Source of the DNA: Rhizobium nepotum 39/7
GTDB lineage: Bacteria; Pseudomonadota; Alphaproteobacteria; Rhizobiales; Rhizobiaceae
Reading direction: 5' to 3'
Assembly: GCF_000949865.1 (NCBI RefSeq)
Contig: NZ_JWJH01000023.1
Span: 1-46,764 of the forward strand
DNA: 46,764 nt
In this document: one piece after another, positions 29,800 to 37,185 of the stretch
Position numbering within the stretch: position 1 is the stretch's first letter
Layout: every line of letters begins with the position of its first letter
The notes under the pieces: model-generated
What the model saw: only the letters and a program-made list of their open reading frames with translations
Told to the model about the DNA's origin: nothing
Databases searched by the model: none
Program-made: the position numbers and the translations under genes

Positions 29800-32511
29800 A
29801 TGAATATTTCGACACGCGGCAGTTTGAACGGGGAATCAGGAGACCTGACCTTTACGGTCGGCGGCATGGACTGCGGCAGCTGTGCGGCAAAGATCGAAAC
29901 CGCGCTTTCGCGCCTGCCCGGCGTTGCCGACGTCAAGGTGTCCGTTGCCCGCGAAAGACTGAACCTGTCGCTGGCCGAAAACAAAACCTCGGTCGAAAAA
30001 ATCGAGGACACGCTGCGCAAGCTGGGTTTCAAACCCGCTCTGCTGCCGCAGGACAAGGCTCCTCGCGAAAAGGTCGCGGTGGAACGTCACGATCATGGAC
30101 CAGATCATGGACATGACCACGACTATTCATCGTGCGGCGGCCACCACCATGCGGAAGCCGCGCCGAGCATTGAGCAGAACAATGCCCTGACCTTTTCGGT
30201 TGGCGGCATGGATTGCGGCAGCTGCGCGGCGAAGATCGAAACCGCGCTTTCACGCCTGCCCGGCGTTGCCGATGTCAAGGTGTCCGTTGCACGCGAAAGA
30301 TTGAACCTGTCGCTCGCCGAAAGCAAAACCCCGGTCGCCAAAATCGAGGACACGCTGCGCAAACTCGGCTTCAAACCCGCTTTGCTGCCGCAGGAAAAGG
30401 CTGCGCGCGGAAAGGTGGAAGATGATCATGACCACGGATCGTGCGGCGGCCATGATCACGACCACGATCACTCGGGGCATGACCACTCAGGCCACGATCA
30501 TTCAGGCCACGACCACGCCGGACATGACCATTCGGATCATGAACACGACCACGCAAATTGCGGCGGCCACGACCATGATCACGCACAGACGGAACCGGCA
30601 GCCCAGAGCACTGAGGTCGGTCACGCGCATGGCGCGGATGAAAAGGGCGCATGGTGGCGCACCGCAAAGGCCCGCAACACCTTCACCGGTACTCTTCTTG
30701 TAGCCGTCGCCTATGCGGCGGAACTCAGTTTCCCCTCATGGGGCAGCTACGCCTTCATCGTCGCAACGCTGGTCACGCTGTTCCCCATCGCGCGGAATGC
30801 CTTCAATGCCGCGCGTTTCGGCGCGATCTTCACTATCGAAATGCTGATGACGATTGCCGCCCTCGGCGCGATCTTCATCGGCGAGGCGGAAGAAGCCGCC
30901 ATCGTCGTGCTGCTCTTCTCCGTTGGCGAGTTGCTGGAAGGCTTTGCGGCCGCGCGTGCGCGTTCGGGCATCAAGGCCCTCGGCTCCCTGCTGCCGAAGA
31001 CGGCGCTGGTGGAGGAGAACGGCGCGCTTCGGCAGATCGACGCCGATCAGGTGCGCATCGGCCAGGTGGTCGTGGCGCGGCCAGGCGACCGCATCGCCGC
31101 CGATGGCGTAGTGATGGAAGGCGCATCCAGCGTCGACGAATCGCCGATGACCGGCGAAAGCATTCCGGTCGCCAAGGAAAAGGGTGCTCGCGTCTTTGCG
31201 GGTTCGATCAACCATGACGGTTCTTTGCGCATCCGGGTCGACCGCGCGCCGGAAGACAACACCATTGCCCGCATCATCACGCTCGTTGAAGAAGCACAGG
31301 ACGCCCGCGCGCCGACCGAGCGCTTCATCCAGAACTTCTCGCGTTATTATATGCCGCTGATCGTCGCGATTTCCGCGCTCACCATCGTCGTGCCGCCGCT
31401 TGTCGGCCTTGGCGACTGGGACACCTGGATTTATCGCGGTCTGGCGCTGCTGCTGATCGGTTGCCCCTGCGCGCTCGTCATTTCCGTTCCCGCTGCCATC
31501 GCCTCCAGCCTTTCTGCTGCGGCGCGCCACGGCATGTTGGTGAAGGGCGGCGCGGTTATCGAGATGCTGGCGCGCACCGAAACCGTCGCCTTCGACAAAA
31601 CAGGCACGCTGACGCTCGGCGAACCTGTCGTGACGGATGTGGTGGCGCTCGACAGCAACGAGGCCGGGCTGATCGCGCAAGCTGCGACCATCGAGAACGA
31701 ATCCAGCCATCCGCTTGCCAGAGCCATCGTCAACCATGCCAACAAGGCTGGCGTAAAACCCCTGTCCGGTTCGGAGATCAAGGCGATTTCCGGTCGCGGC
31801 ATGCAGGGCATCGTCGGCGGCAAGCGCCTGTTCATCGGCGCGCCGCGCTTTGCAACCGAGGTCGGCACCCTCTCCACAGAACTTGCAGAGCGCATTTCCG
31901 CACTGGAAAGCGAAGGCAAGACCGTGGCCGTCGTCATGGCCGAGGGTGCGGCAAGCGGCCTCTTCGCCATGCGCGACGAACCGCGCAAGGATGCGGCTGA
32001 TGGCATCAAGGCACTGAAGGACATGGGTATTTCCTCGCTGATGTTGTCGGGCGACAATGCCCGCACGGCAAAGGCCATCGGCGCCAAGCTGGGGCTTGAA
32101 GCGCGCGGCGAACTCTTGCCGCAGAACAAAGTCGAGGAAATCCGCAAGCTGGCCGAAAAGAAGACCGTGGTGATGGTGGGCGACGGCATCAACGATGCGC
32201 CCGCCCTTGCTGCGGCCAGCGTCGGCGTCGCCATCGGCTCCGGCACGGATGTGGCGATGGAAGCGGCGGATGCGGCGCTGATGCGCAACAATGTCGGCGA
32301 TGCCGCGCGCCTCATCGGCCTTTCGCGCGCCACCATGCGCAATATCCGCCAGAACGTGACGATCGCACTCGGCCTGAAGGCGGTGTTTCTGGTAACGACC
32401 GTCACCGGCCTTTCCGGCCTGTGGCTCGCCGTCTTCGCCGATACCGGCGCCACGGTTCTCGTCACCGCCAATGCCATGCGGCTGCTCGGTTACTTCAAGA
32501 AGAGCGCCTGA
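29800..32511 (+). CDS. Heavy-metal P1B-type ATPase (Zn/Cd/Pb exporter type) with duplicated HMA domain
   Basis: Inner-membrane metal pump of 903 residues. HMA domain 1 (16-83) and HMA domain 2 (129-196) each carry GMDCGSC. A His/Asp-rich segment spans 209-276. The membrane core from about 295 includes TGES (451-454), the metal site CPC (555-557) and the phosphorylation motif DKTGT (599-603), then MVGDGINDAPAL. CPC with these HMA domains is typical of ZntA/CadA P1B-2 pumps. The start at 29800 has CAGGAGCGG as ribosome site; a longer reading runs through the promoter. A terminator follows. Metal specificity (Zn, Cd, Pb or Co) is inferred from motif and operator type. Confidence 0.96.
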   Translation: MNISTRGSLNGESGDLTFTVGGMDCGSCAAKIETALSRLPGVADVKVSVARERLNLSLAENKTSVEKIEDTLRKLGFKPALLPQDKAPREKVAVERHDHGPDHGHDHDYSSCGGHHHAEAAPSIEQNNALTFSVGGMDCGSCAAKIETALSRLPGVADVKVSVARERLNLSLAESKTPVAKIEDTLRKLGFKPALLPQEKAARGKVEDDHDHGSCGGHDHDHDHSGHDHSGHDHSGHDHAGHDHSDHEHDHANCGGHDHDHAQTEPAAQSTEVGHAHGADEKGAWWRTAKARNTFTGTLLVAVAYAAELSFPSWGSYAFIVATLVTLFPIARNAFNAARFGAIFTIEMLMTIAALGAIFIGEAEEAAIVVLLFSVGELLEGFAAARARSGIKALGSLLPKTALVEENGALRQIDADQVRIGQVVVARPGDRIAADGVVMEGASSVDESPMTGESIPVAKEKGARVFAGSINHDGSLRIRVDRAPEDNTIARIITLVEEAQDARAPTERFIQNFSRYYMPLIVAISALTIVVPPLVGLGDWDTWIYRGLALLLIGCPCALVISVPAAIASSLSAAARHGMLVKGGAVIEMLARTETVAFDKTGTLTLGEPVVTDVVALDSNEAGLIAQAATIENESSHPLARAIVNHANKAGVKPLSGSEIKAISGRGMQGIVGGKRLFIGAPRFATEVGTLSTELAERISALESEGKTVAVVMAEGAASGLFAMRDEPRKDAADGIKALKDMGISSLMLSGDNARTAKAIGAKLGLEARGELLPQNKVEEIRKLAEKKTVVMVGDGINDAPALAAASVGVAIGSGTDVAMEAADAALMRNNVGDAARLIGLSRATMRNIRQNVTIALGLKAVFLVTTVTGLSGLWLAVFADTGATVLVTANAMRLLGYFKKSA
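29842..30076 (+). repeat. Tandem HMA-domain duplication, copy 1
   Basis: Encodes residues 15-92 of the P1B ATPase. Copy 2 lies 342 bp downstream. The protein copies are identical from GGMDC through SLAE and differ at few positions elsewhere. Many third-base differences separate the DNA copies. Confidence 0.85.
30184..30418 (+). repeat. Tandem HMA-domain duplication, copy 2
   Basis: Encodes residues 129-206 and matches copy 1. The spacer between the copies also repeats a short His-rich segment with an SCGGH motif that recurs three times in the protein. Confidence 0.85.
30463..30550 (+). repeat. 15 bp repeats encoding HDHSG units
   Basis: Consecutive units related to GGCCACGATCATTCA encode (G)HDHS/A repeats in residues 222-250, followed by further HD-rich sequence. 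They form a metal-chelating linker before the first membrane segment and are prone to slippage. Confidence 0.8.
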
Positions 32512-32521
32512 TTTAAGAAAG

Positions 32522-32557
32522 GGGCCGAAAGCTGCTGGAGCGGCTTTCGGCCCTTTT
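32522..32557. terminator. Terminator behind the P1B ATPase gene
   Basis: An 11 bp stem GGGCCGAAAGC/GCTTTCGGCCC with a 10-base loop followed by TTTT. It starts 10 bp after the ATPase stop and ends at the convergent hydrolase stop. On the minus strand CCCCTTTCTT follows, so it may serve both. Confidence 0.85.
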
Positions 32558-33521
32558 ATGTGAATTGATTGAAAAAGCGGATGCTTTCCGCCACAGCGCC
32601 CGGGACCACGCCATTGTGGGTGCCGGGCAGCAGTTTTTTGCCGACCTTGAACCCCGAGGAAAAAGCGCGATCGACGAAAAGCTGGTGATCGGCATCGAAC
32701 GGACGCTCCTCCGTGCCGCGCAGCAACAGCGCCGGGCATTTGAGGCTGGGGCCGAAACAAACCGAGGAGCGCATGATGAATTCCCGCTCGTCGGTTTCGT
32801 CGAAACAAAGTTCGTCCGAATAGCGGTTGAAATAACGCCATGAATTGACGCCTGCCGAGATCGGCGCGGCGGCGCGGAACTTGCGGCTCATGGCGGCCAG
32901 AAGCGTCAGCGTGCCGCCATTGGAGTGGCCGGCGATGAAGAACCGCTTTTTGTCGATGCCGGGCAGGTTTTCCAGATAGGTCGCCGCCGCCAGCGCATCC
33001 GATGTTTCGTCGTAGAAACCGGAATAATTGCCGTTCTGGCCGTTTTCGCCCCGGAAGGACGGCAGAAGCACCACGAAACCCGCCTCCCAATAGGGCCTCA
33101 TCATCGCCCAATGGCCGTCCCCGGTGGCGTTGCCGCCGTGCAGGAAAAGCACTGCGGGTTTCAGTACCGTCGAGGGCTGATAATGGGAAAGCCAGGCCAC
33201 AAGCTCGATGGAGCCATCCGGCCCGCCGCGATAGGTCACCCGTTCCGCACCGGGCGGTGTGCCGAGCGGCGATGATTTTTCCGGGGCGGCCATTTTGCGC
33301 AGCAGATGGGTGTGGAAACGTTTGCGCGCCTCGCCATAATCCTGCCTTTCCAGCGGCAGAACCTCGGGCGCGGCAATACCCGCTTTCGCACCCGGCGGCA
33401 AAAGTGCCGCTGCTGACAGGCCCATGGCGCCGGCCAGCAGATTGCGCCGCGTCAGGCTCCTTGAGGTCACGCCGCTCTCTTCCTGTCCGAAGGTTGAGGA
33501 GAGAAAGCGTTTGTCTGGCAT
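32556..33521 (-). CDS. Exported alpha/beta hydrolase, S9/dienelactone hydrolase type
   Basis: A 321-residue serine hydrolase. Residues 22-50 form a twin-arginine signal (SLTRRNLLAGAMGLSAAALL), so it is exported folded. The oxyanion segment is LFLHGGN near 125, the nucleophile elbow is GHSNGG near 198, a candidate acid is in RPFDADHQLF, and the catalytic His is in PGTHNGV near 304. The PSFRGENGQNGNYSGFYDETSDA stretch resembles prolyl-oligopeptidase-like hydrolases. The substrate is unknown. A later Met could be the true start, but the twin-arginine region is retained in any case. Confidence 0.85.
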   Translation of the reverse strand: MPDKRFLSSTFGQEESGVTSRSLTRRNLLAGAMGLSAAALLPPGAKAGIAAPEVLPLERQDYGEARKRFHTHLLRKMAAPEKSSPLGTPPGAERVTYRGGPDGSIELVAWLSHYQPSTVLKPAVLFLHGGNATGDGHWAMMRPYWEAGFVVLLPSFRGENGQNGNYSGFYDETSDALAAATYLENLPGIDKKRFFIAGHSNGGTLTLLAAMSRKFRAAAPISAGVNSWRYFNRYSDELCFDETDEREFIMRSSVCFGPSLKCPALLLRGTEERPFDADHQLFVDRAFSSGFKVGKKLLPGTHNGVVPGAVAESIRFFNQFT

Positions 33522-33651
33522 ATGCGCACCTGAGCAATCAAAACATTAGAAGCAGTTCAGCACTGCGGCGGGATACTGTCCAGTCACGGATTCGCGAATG
33601 ACAACAATGTATTCGCAGGCATCGTGGCAATTTCTGGACGGAAGCGCCCTG

Positions 33652-35277
33652 CTACCCTTCCACACCGTCGATCATCGCGATCAGCGTCGACAGGCGATCC
33701 GCCTCCGCCGGCAACTTGTCAGCCCTGAGCCGCGCAATGCGCGGAAACCGCATGGCGACGCCGGATTTGTGGCGGGTGGAGCGGTTGATGCCCTCGAAGG
33801 CCACCTCCAGCACGAAACCGAAATCGGGCGTGGCGCGCACCGCCCGCACGGGGCCGAAGCGTTCCACGGTGTTGTCGCGCACGAACTTGTCCAGCACTTC
33901 CAGCTCCGCATCGGTAAAACCGAAATAGGCCTTTCCAACAGGAACCAGCTGTTCGCCATCCTCACCTTCCGCCCAGACGCCAAAGGTGAAATCGGAATAA
34001 TAGCTCGAGCGTTTGCCATGACCGCGCTGCGCATACATCATCACGGCGTCGATATTATAGGGATCGCGTTTCCACTTGAACCACGGTCCCTTGGCGCGCC
34101 CGGCCTGATAGGCGCTGTCGCGGCGCTTGATCATCACCCCCTCGATCACCGGATCTGGCGGCGTGGCACGCAGCTTGTCGAGTTCCGTCCAGCTTGAAAA
34201 GCCGATAAGCGGCGACAGGTCGAAGCGGTCATGCGGGGCGCGTTCGATGATATCCGACAGGCGGCGGCGGCGTTGCAGATAAGTTTGCGCGCGAACGTCG
34301 TTCTCGCCGTCAAACAGCAAGTCGTAGGCGCGGATGAAGGCCGGATAATCGTCCAGCATCTTGGCCGTCACCGTCTTGCGGTTCAGCCGCTGCTGCAGGT
34401 CGGAAAAGGTGCGGGTGAGATTGTTGGAGCGCGCCGTGCCGCCGATCAGCAATTCGCCGTCCATCACGCCTTCGAAATCGATGGCATCAAGCACATCGGG
34501 AAAGGCACCGGAAATATCATCGCCGGAGCGGGAATAGAGTTTGCGCGTATCCCCCGCCCGCGACAATTGTACGCGAATACCGTCCCACTTCCACTCCGCC
34601 GCATAGTCGGCCGGGTCCAATGCATCGAGATCGCCATCGGCAACGGGCGTCGCCAGCATCACCGAATGGAAGATGGCGGGTGTCGCCAGGACCGGACGAT
34701 CGGACTTGCCCTCCAGCCAGGCAAAGAGCGGCGTATAGGGCGGTGTCAGCCCGTGCCAAAGGGTTTCGATCTCGGTGATGTCCTTACCGGCGAAATCCGC
34801 CAGCGCCTGACGCGCGAGCCGCGCCGAAATGCCGATGCGCAGGCTGCCGGTGGCGAGTTTGAGGAAGGCGAAACGCGAGGAGGTATCGAGCCGGTCAAGC
34901 AGATTGCGCACCGCGCTGCGCACCTCGGTGCGGCCGAGCGAATTCATCAGCGTTACCACTTCGCCGAGGCGCGGGTCCTGCGCTTGCATATCATCCGCGC
35001 CGCCGATATTGCCCCAGACCAGCGAGATTGTTTCGGCAAGATCGCCCACATAATCGTAGGAATAGCGGAACAGCACCTCATCCATCCGCTCCAGCACCAG
35101 TTCGCGCAGCATGGCGGGTTTGACGCTTTTGAGGTCCAGCGTGCCGGCAATGGCCGCCAGCCCGTAACCACGGTCTGGATCGGGCGTATCTCGGAAATAA
35201 TCGGTCAAAAGCTTCAGCTTGCCGTTGCGCGACGGGGTGAGGACAAGGCGGTCGAGAAGGGTGGCGAAGGCTTTCAT
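33652..35277 (-). CDS. ATP-dependent DNA ligase (LigB/bacterial ligase-exonuclease cassette type)
   Basis: A 541-residue ATP-dependent ligase. An N-terminal DNA-binding domain (MKAFATLLDRLVLTPSRNGKL and on, to about 190) is followed by the nucleotidyltransferase domain with catalytic Lys230 in EWKWDGIRVQL (motif I), LYSRSGDDIS, GVMDGELLI, GVMIKRRDSAYQAGRAKGPWFKWKRDP, and an OB domain ending near RFPRIARLRADKLPAEAD. There is no polymerase or primase fusion, so it is not LigD. The start sits 1 bp after the exonuclease stop, so the two form an operon. It seals nicks in a repair pathway of which the exonuclease is a partner. Confidence 0.94.
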   Translation of the reverse strand: MKAFATLLDRLVLTPSRNGKLKLLTDYFRDTPDPDRGYGLAAIAGTLDLKSVKPAMLRELVLERMDEVLFRYSYDYVGDLAETISLVWGNIGGADDMQAQDPRLGEVVTLMNSLGRTEVRSAVRNLLDRLDTSSRFAFLKLATGSLRIGISARLARQALADFAGKDITEIETLWHGLTPPYTPLFAWLEGKSDRPVLATPAIFHSVMLATPVADGDLDALDPADYAAEWKWDGIRVQLSRAGDTRKLYSRSGDDISGAFPDVLDAIDFEGVMDGELLIGGTARSNNLTRTFSDLQQRLNRKTVTAKMLDDYPAFIRAYDLLFDGENDVRAQTYLQRRRRLSDIIERAPHDRFDLSPLIGFSSWTELDKLRATPPDPVIEGVMIKRRDSAYQAGRAKGPWFKWKRDPYNIDAVMMYAQRGHGKRSSYYSDFTFGVWAEGEDGEQLVPVGKAYFGFTDAELEVLDKFVRDNTVERFGPVRAVRATPDFGFVLEVAFEGINRSTRHKSGVAMRFPRIARLRADKLPAEADRLSTLIAMIDGVEG

Positions 35278-35278
35278 C

Positions 35279-36295
35279 TCAATCCCCCTCATCCTCGTAA
35301 CCGACAAGGTGCAGGGGCTTGGCGGCAATGCCCTGCAACTCGCACCAGCGCACCAGCGCCTCTTCGCGGCCATGTGTGACCCAGACGGCTTGCGGTTCGA
35401 TTTCCCTAATGGTTTCCAGCAGTTCCGGCCAGTCGCAATGGTCTGAAATGACCAGCGGCAGTTCCACGCCGCCCTGTTTCGCCCTTTGCCGCACCATCAT
35501 CCACCCGGACGCGAAGGCGATCAGCGGCTCGTTGAAGCGCCGCGCCCAGCGTTCCTGAAAGGCCGAGGGCGGGCCGACGACGATGGCGCCCTTGAAGGTG
35601 GCGGGATCGCTTTTTTCGAGCGTTGCAGGCCTGAGATCACCGAGATCGATGCCCTGCGAGACGTAATAATCGCAAAGCCGGGTCAGCGCGCCGTGAATGT
35701 AGATCGGCTCGGCATAACCATTGTCGCGCAAGAGCCGGATGACGCGCTGCGCCTTGCCGAGCGAATAGGCTCCGACGAGATGGGTGCGCTCGGGAAACTG
35801 CTTGATGGAGGTGAGCAGCTTGCCGATTTCCACACGCGGCAGCGGATGGTGAAAGACCGGCAGCGCGAAGGTCGCTTCGGTGATGAAGACGTCGCAGGGC
35901 ACCGTCTCGAAGGATGTGCAGGTGGGATCGATGCCGCGCTTGTAATCGCCGGAGGCAACGATGCGCATGCCGTTCATTTCCACGGAGATCTGCGCCGAGC
36001 CCAGCACATGGCCCGCCGGGTGGAAACCGACGGTCACGCCGTTCACCTCCACCGTCTCGCCGAATGCGACCGCCTGCTCGCTGCCGCAGAAATCCTCGCC
36101 ATAGCGGATGCGCATGATATCGAGCGTCTGGCGGGTGGCCAGCACCGCACCGTGGCCGGCACGGGCGTGATCGGAATGGCCGTGGGTTATCAGCGCGCGC
36201 GCCACCGGGCGCACGGGATCGATATAAAAGTCGCCAGGCGGGCAATAGAGGCCCTTCGGCGTGGAATTCAAAAGCTGTTCCGGCTTCATATTCAT
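35279..36295 (-). CDS. Ligase-associated DNA exonuclease (metallo-beta-lactamase fold)
   Basis: A 338-residue nuclease of the beta-CASP/SNM1-like group that accompanies bacterial ATP-dependent ligases. It starts PEQLLNSTPKGLYCPPGDFYIDP, has the metal motif THGHSDHARAG (His38 to His43), HPAGHVLGSAQI, SGDYKRGIDPT, an EATFALPVFHHP segment and a final VWVTHGREEALVRWC. The start is uncertain: ATG at 36295 or 36289, and no clear ribosome site. It is cotranscribed with the ligase 1 bp downstream. The Lhr-type helicase and PdeM endonuclease that often complete the cassette are not adjacent. Confidence 0.95.
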   Translation of the reverse strand: MNMKPEQLLNSTPKGLYCPPGDFYIDPVRPVARALITHGHSDHARAGHGAVLATRQTLDIMRIRYGEDFCGSEQAVAFGETVEVNGVTVGFHPAGHVLGSAQISVEMNGMRIVASGDYKRGIDPTCTSFETVPCDVFITEATFALPVFHHPLPRVEIGKLLTSIKQFPERTHLVGAYSLGKAQRVIRLLRDNGYAEPIYIHGALTRLCDYYVSQGIDLGDLRPATLEKSDPATFKGAIVVGPPSAFQERWARRFNEPLIAFASGWMMVRQRAKQGGVELPLVISDHCDWPELLETIREIEPQAVWVTHGREEALVRWCELQGIAAKPLHLVGYEDEGD

Positions 36296-36499
36296 TGAGA
36301 TAAGGCCGCCCGCGCGAATGTAAAGTGCTGTGAGCATAACGCGGAACGAGCGCTAAATTTCCAGGGCTGGTGTTTTTGTTGCGCCCTCACCTCTCCGTCA
36401 TTCCGGCGTTGCACCGGCGGTCGTGTGTCACAGTCCCGGTATAGAGATCGAGGGGGGAACTCCTGCGCACGATCCGTTCGCTTATTTCAGAGGGAAATC

Positions 36500-36553
36500 A
36501 TGTTTTTTGCGATTGCAAAACGTATCCAGCTGGATACATATTGTTGTGAATAG
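36500..36553 (+). CDS. 17-codon upstream ORF of the HigB-type toxin gene
   Basis: An ATG with a good ribosome site (AGAGGGAAATC) opens a 17-residue reading frame (MFFAIAKRIQLDTYCCE) whose TAG overlaps the proposed GTG start of the toxin (36546). The palindrome at 36522-36537 lies inside it. It may be a translational coupler for a toxin gene that lacks its own ribosome site, or chance. Confidence 0.35.
   Translation: MFFAIAKRIQLDTYCCE
36522..36537. promoter_or_regulatory. Perfect 16 bp palindrome, candidate HigBA operator
   Basis: GTATCCAGCTGGATAC lies 8 bp before the toxin GTG. It is flanked by TTGCAA (36513) and CATATT (36537), which could form a promoter with an 18 bp spacer. Palindromes in this position are normally bound by the HTH antitoxin. 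Confidence 0.6.
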
Positions 36554-36845
36554 TTTCGAGAGATCAGCAGAGTTCGACGAATGGCTGAAGACTTTGAAGG
36601 ATCGCACCGGAAAGGTACGGATCCTTCACCGTCTTACGGCGGCCGAGCACGGGAATTTCGGCGATTCCGAGCCGGTAGGTGGCGGCGTTTCAGAAATGCG
36701 CATCCACTACGGCCCGGGTTATTGGGTCTATTTCACCCGCATTGGCAAAAAAGTTTATTTTCTTCTGATCGGCGGGGACAAATCTTCCCATAAGCGGGAC
36801 ATAAAGCTTGCAATCGACATGGCACAAACAATCGGAAAGAAATGA
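36546..36845 (+). CDS. RelE/ParE-superfamily toxin, HigB/Gp49-like
   Basis: Toxin of about 99 residues, the usual length of the HigB-like addiction-module killer family. Visible: FDEWLKTLKDRTGKVRILHRL, GNFGDSEPVGGGVSEMRIHYGPGYWVYFTRIGKKVYFLLIGGDKSSHKRDIKLAIDMA, the family core with the RIHYGPGYWVYF strand pair. No ATG suits the family start; a GTG at 36546 is chosen because it gives the normal N terminus. There is no ribosome site before it. The stop overlaps the antitoxin ATG (ATGA), so toxin precedes antitoxin as in higBA. The expected action is cleavage of mRNA on the ribosome. Confidence 0.88.
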   Translation: MNSFERSAEFDEWLKTLKDRTGKVRILHRLTAAEHGNFGDSEPVGGGVSEMRIHYGPGYWVYFTRIGKKVYFLLIGGDKSSHKRDIKLAIDMAQTIGKK

Positions 36846-37141
36846 CCATGACGGAATTCAGCAAATTCGATGTGTCAGACTACCTCGACAGCGATGAAAC
36901 CATGATTGAATATCTGGCCGTCGCGATGGAAGATGAAAACCCCGATGTCTTCATTGCCGCCCTTGGCGCAGTCGCCAAGGCTCGAGGAATGTCGCACATT
37001 GCGGATGCTTCGGGTCTGGGTCGAGAAAGCCTCTACAAGGCCCTCAAGCCGGGCTCGAAGCTTCGCTACGAAACCGTGCAGAAAGTCGTGCATGCGCTGG
37101 GCTTCCGCTTGGCCGTCGAAAAATCGTTGAATGCCGCGTAG
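36842..37141 (+). CDS. HigA-type antitoxin with HTH domain
   Basis: Antitoxin of 99 residues. The N terminus FSKFDVSDYLDSDETMIEYLAVAMEDENPDVFIAALGAVAKARGMSHIA is typical of the addiction-module antidote family. The HTH is MSHIADASGLGRESLYKALKPGSKLRYETVQKVVHALGFRL. It neutralises the toxin encoded just upstream, with ATGA overlap, and probably represses the operon through the palindrome at 36522-36537. It ends 45 bp before the convergent MFS gene. Confidence 0.92.
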   Translation: MTMTEFSKFDVSDYLDSDETMIEYLAVAMEDENPDVFIAALGAVAKARGMSHIADASGLGRESLYKALKPGSKLRYETVQKVVHALGFRLAVEKSLNAA

Positions 37142-37185
37142 GGCTGGCATTCCGGATTTTCTTGTCCAAGCAAAAGTCCCCGCCC

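Noticed and set aside
30463..30550. Regular short repeats suggestive of a CRISPR array
   Set aside because: They are 15 bp in-frame units that encode His-Asp-His-Ser-Gly within the ATPase, without spacers.
30736..33537. A 933-codon open frame on the minus strand across the P1B ATPase gene
   Set aside because: It mirrors the codon bias of the real plus-strand ATPase and lacks any recognisable domain over that part. Only its end coincides with the true hydrolase gene region, in another frame.
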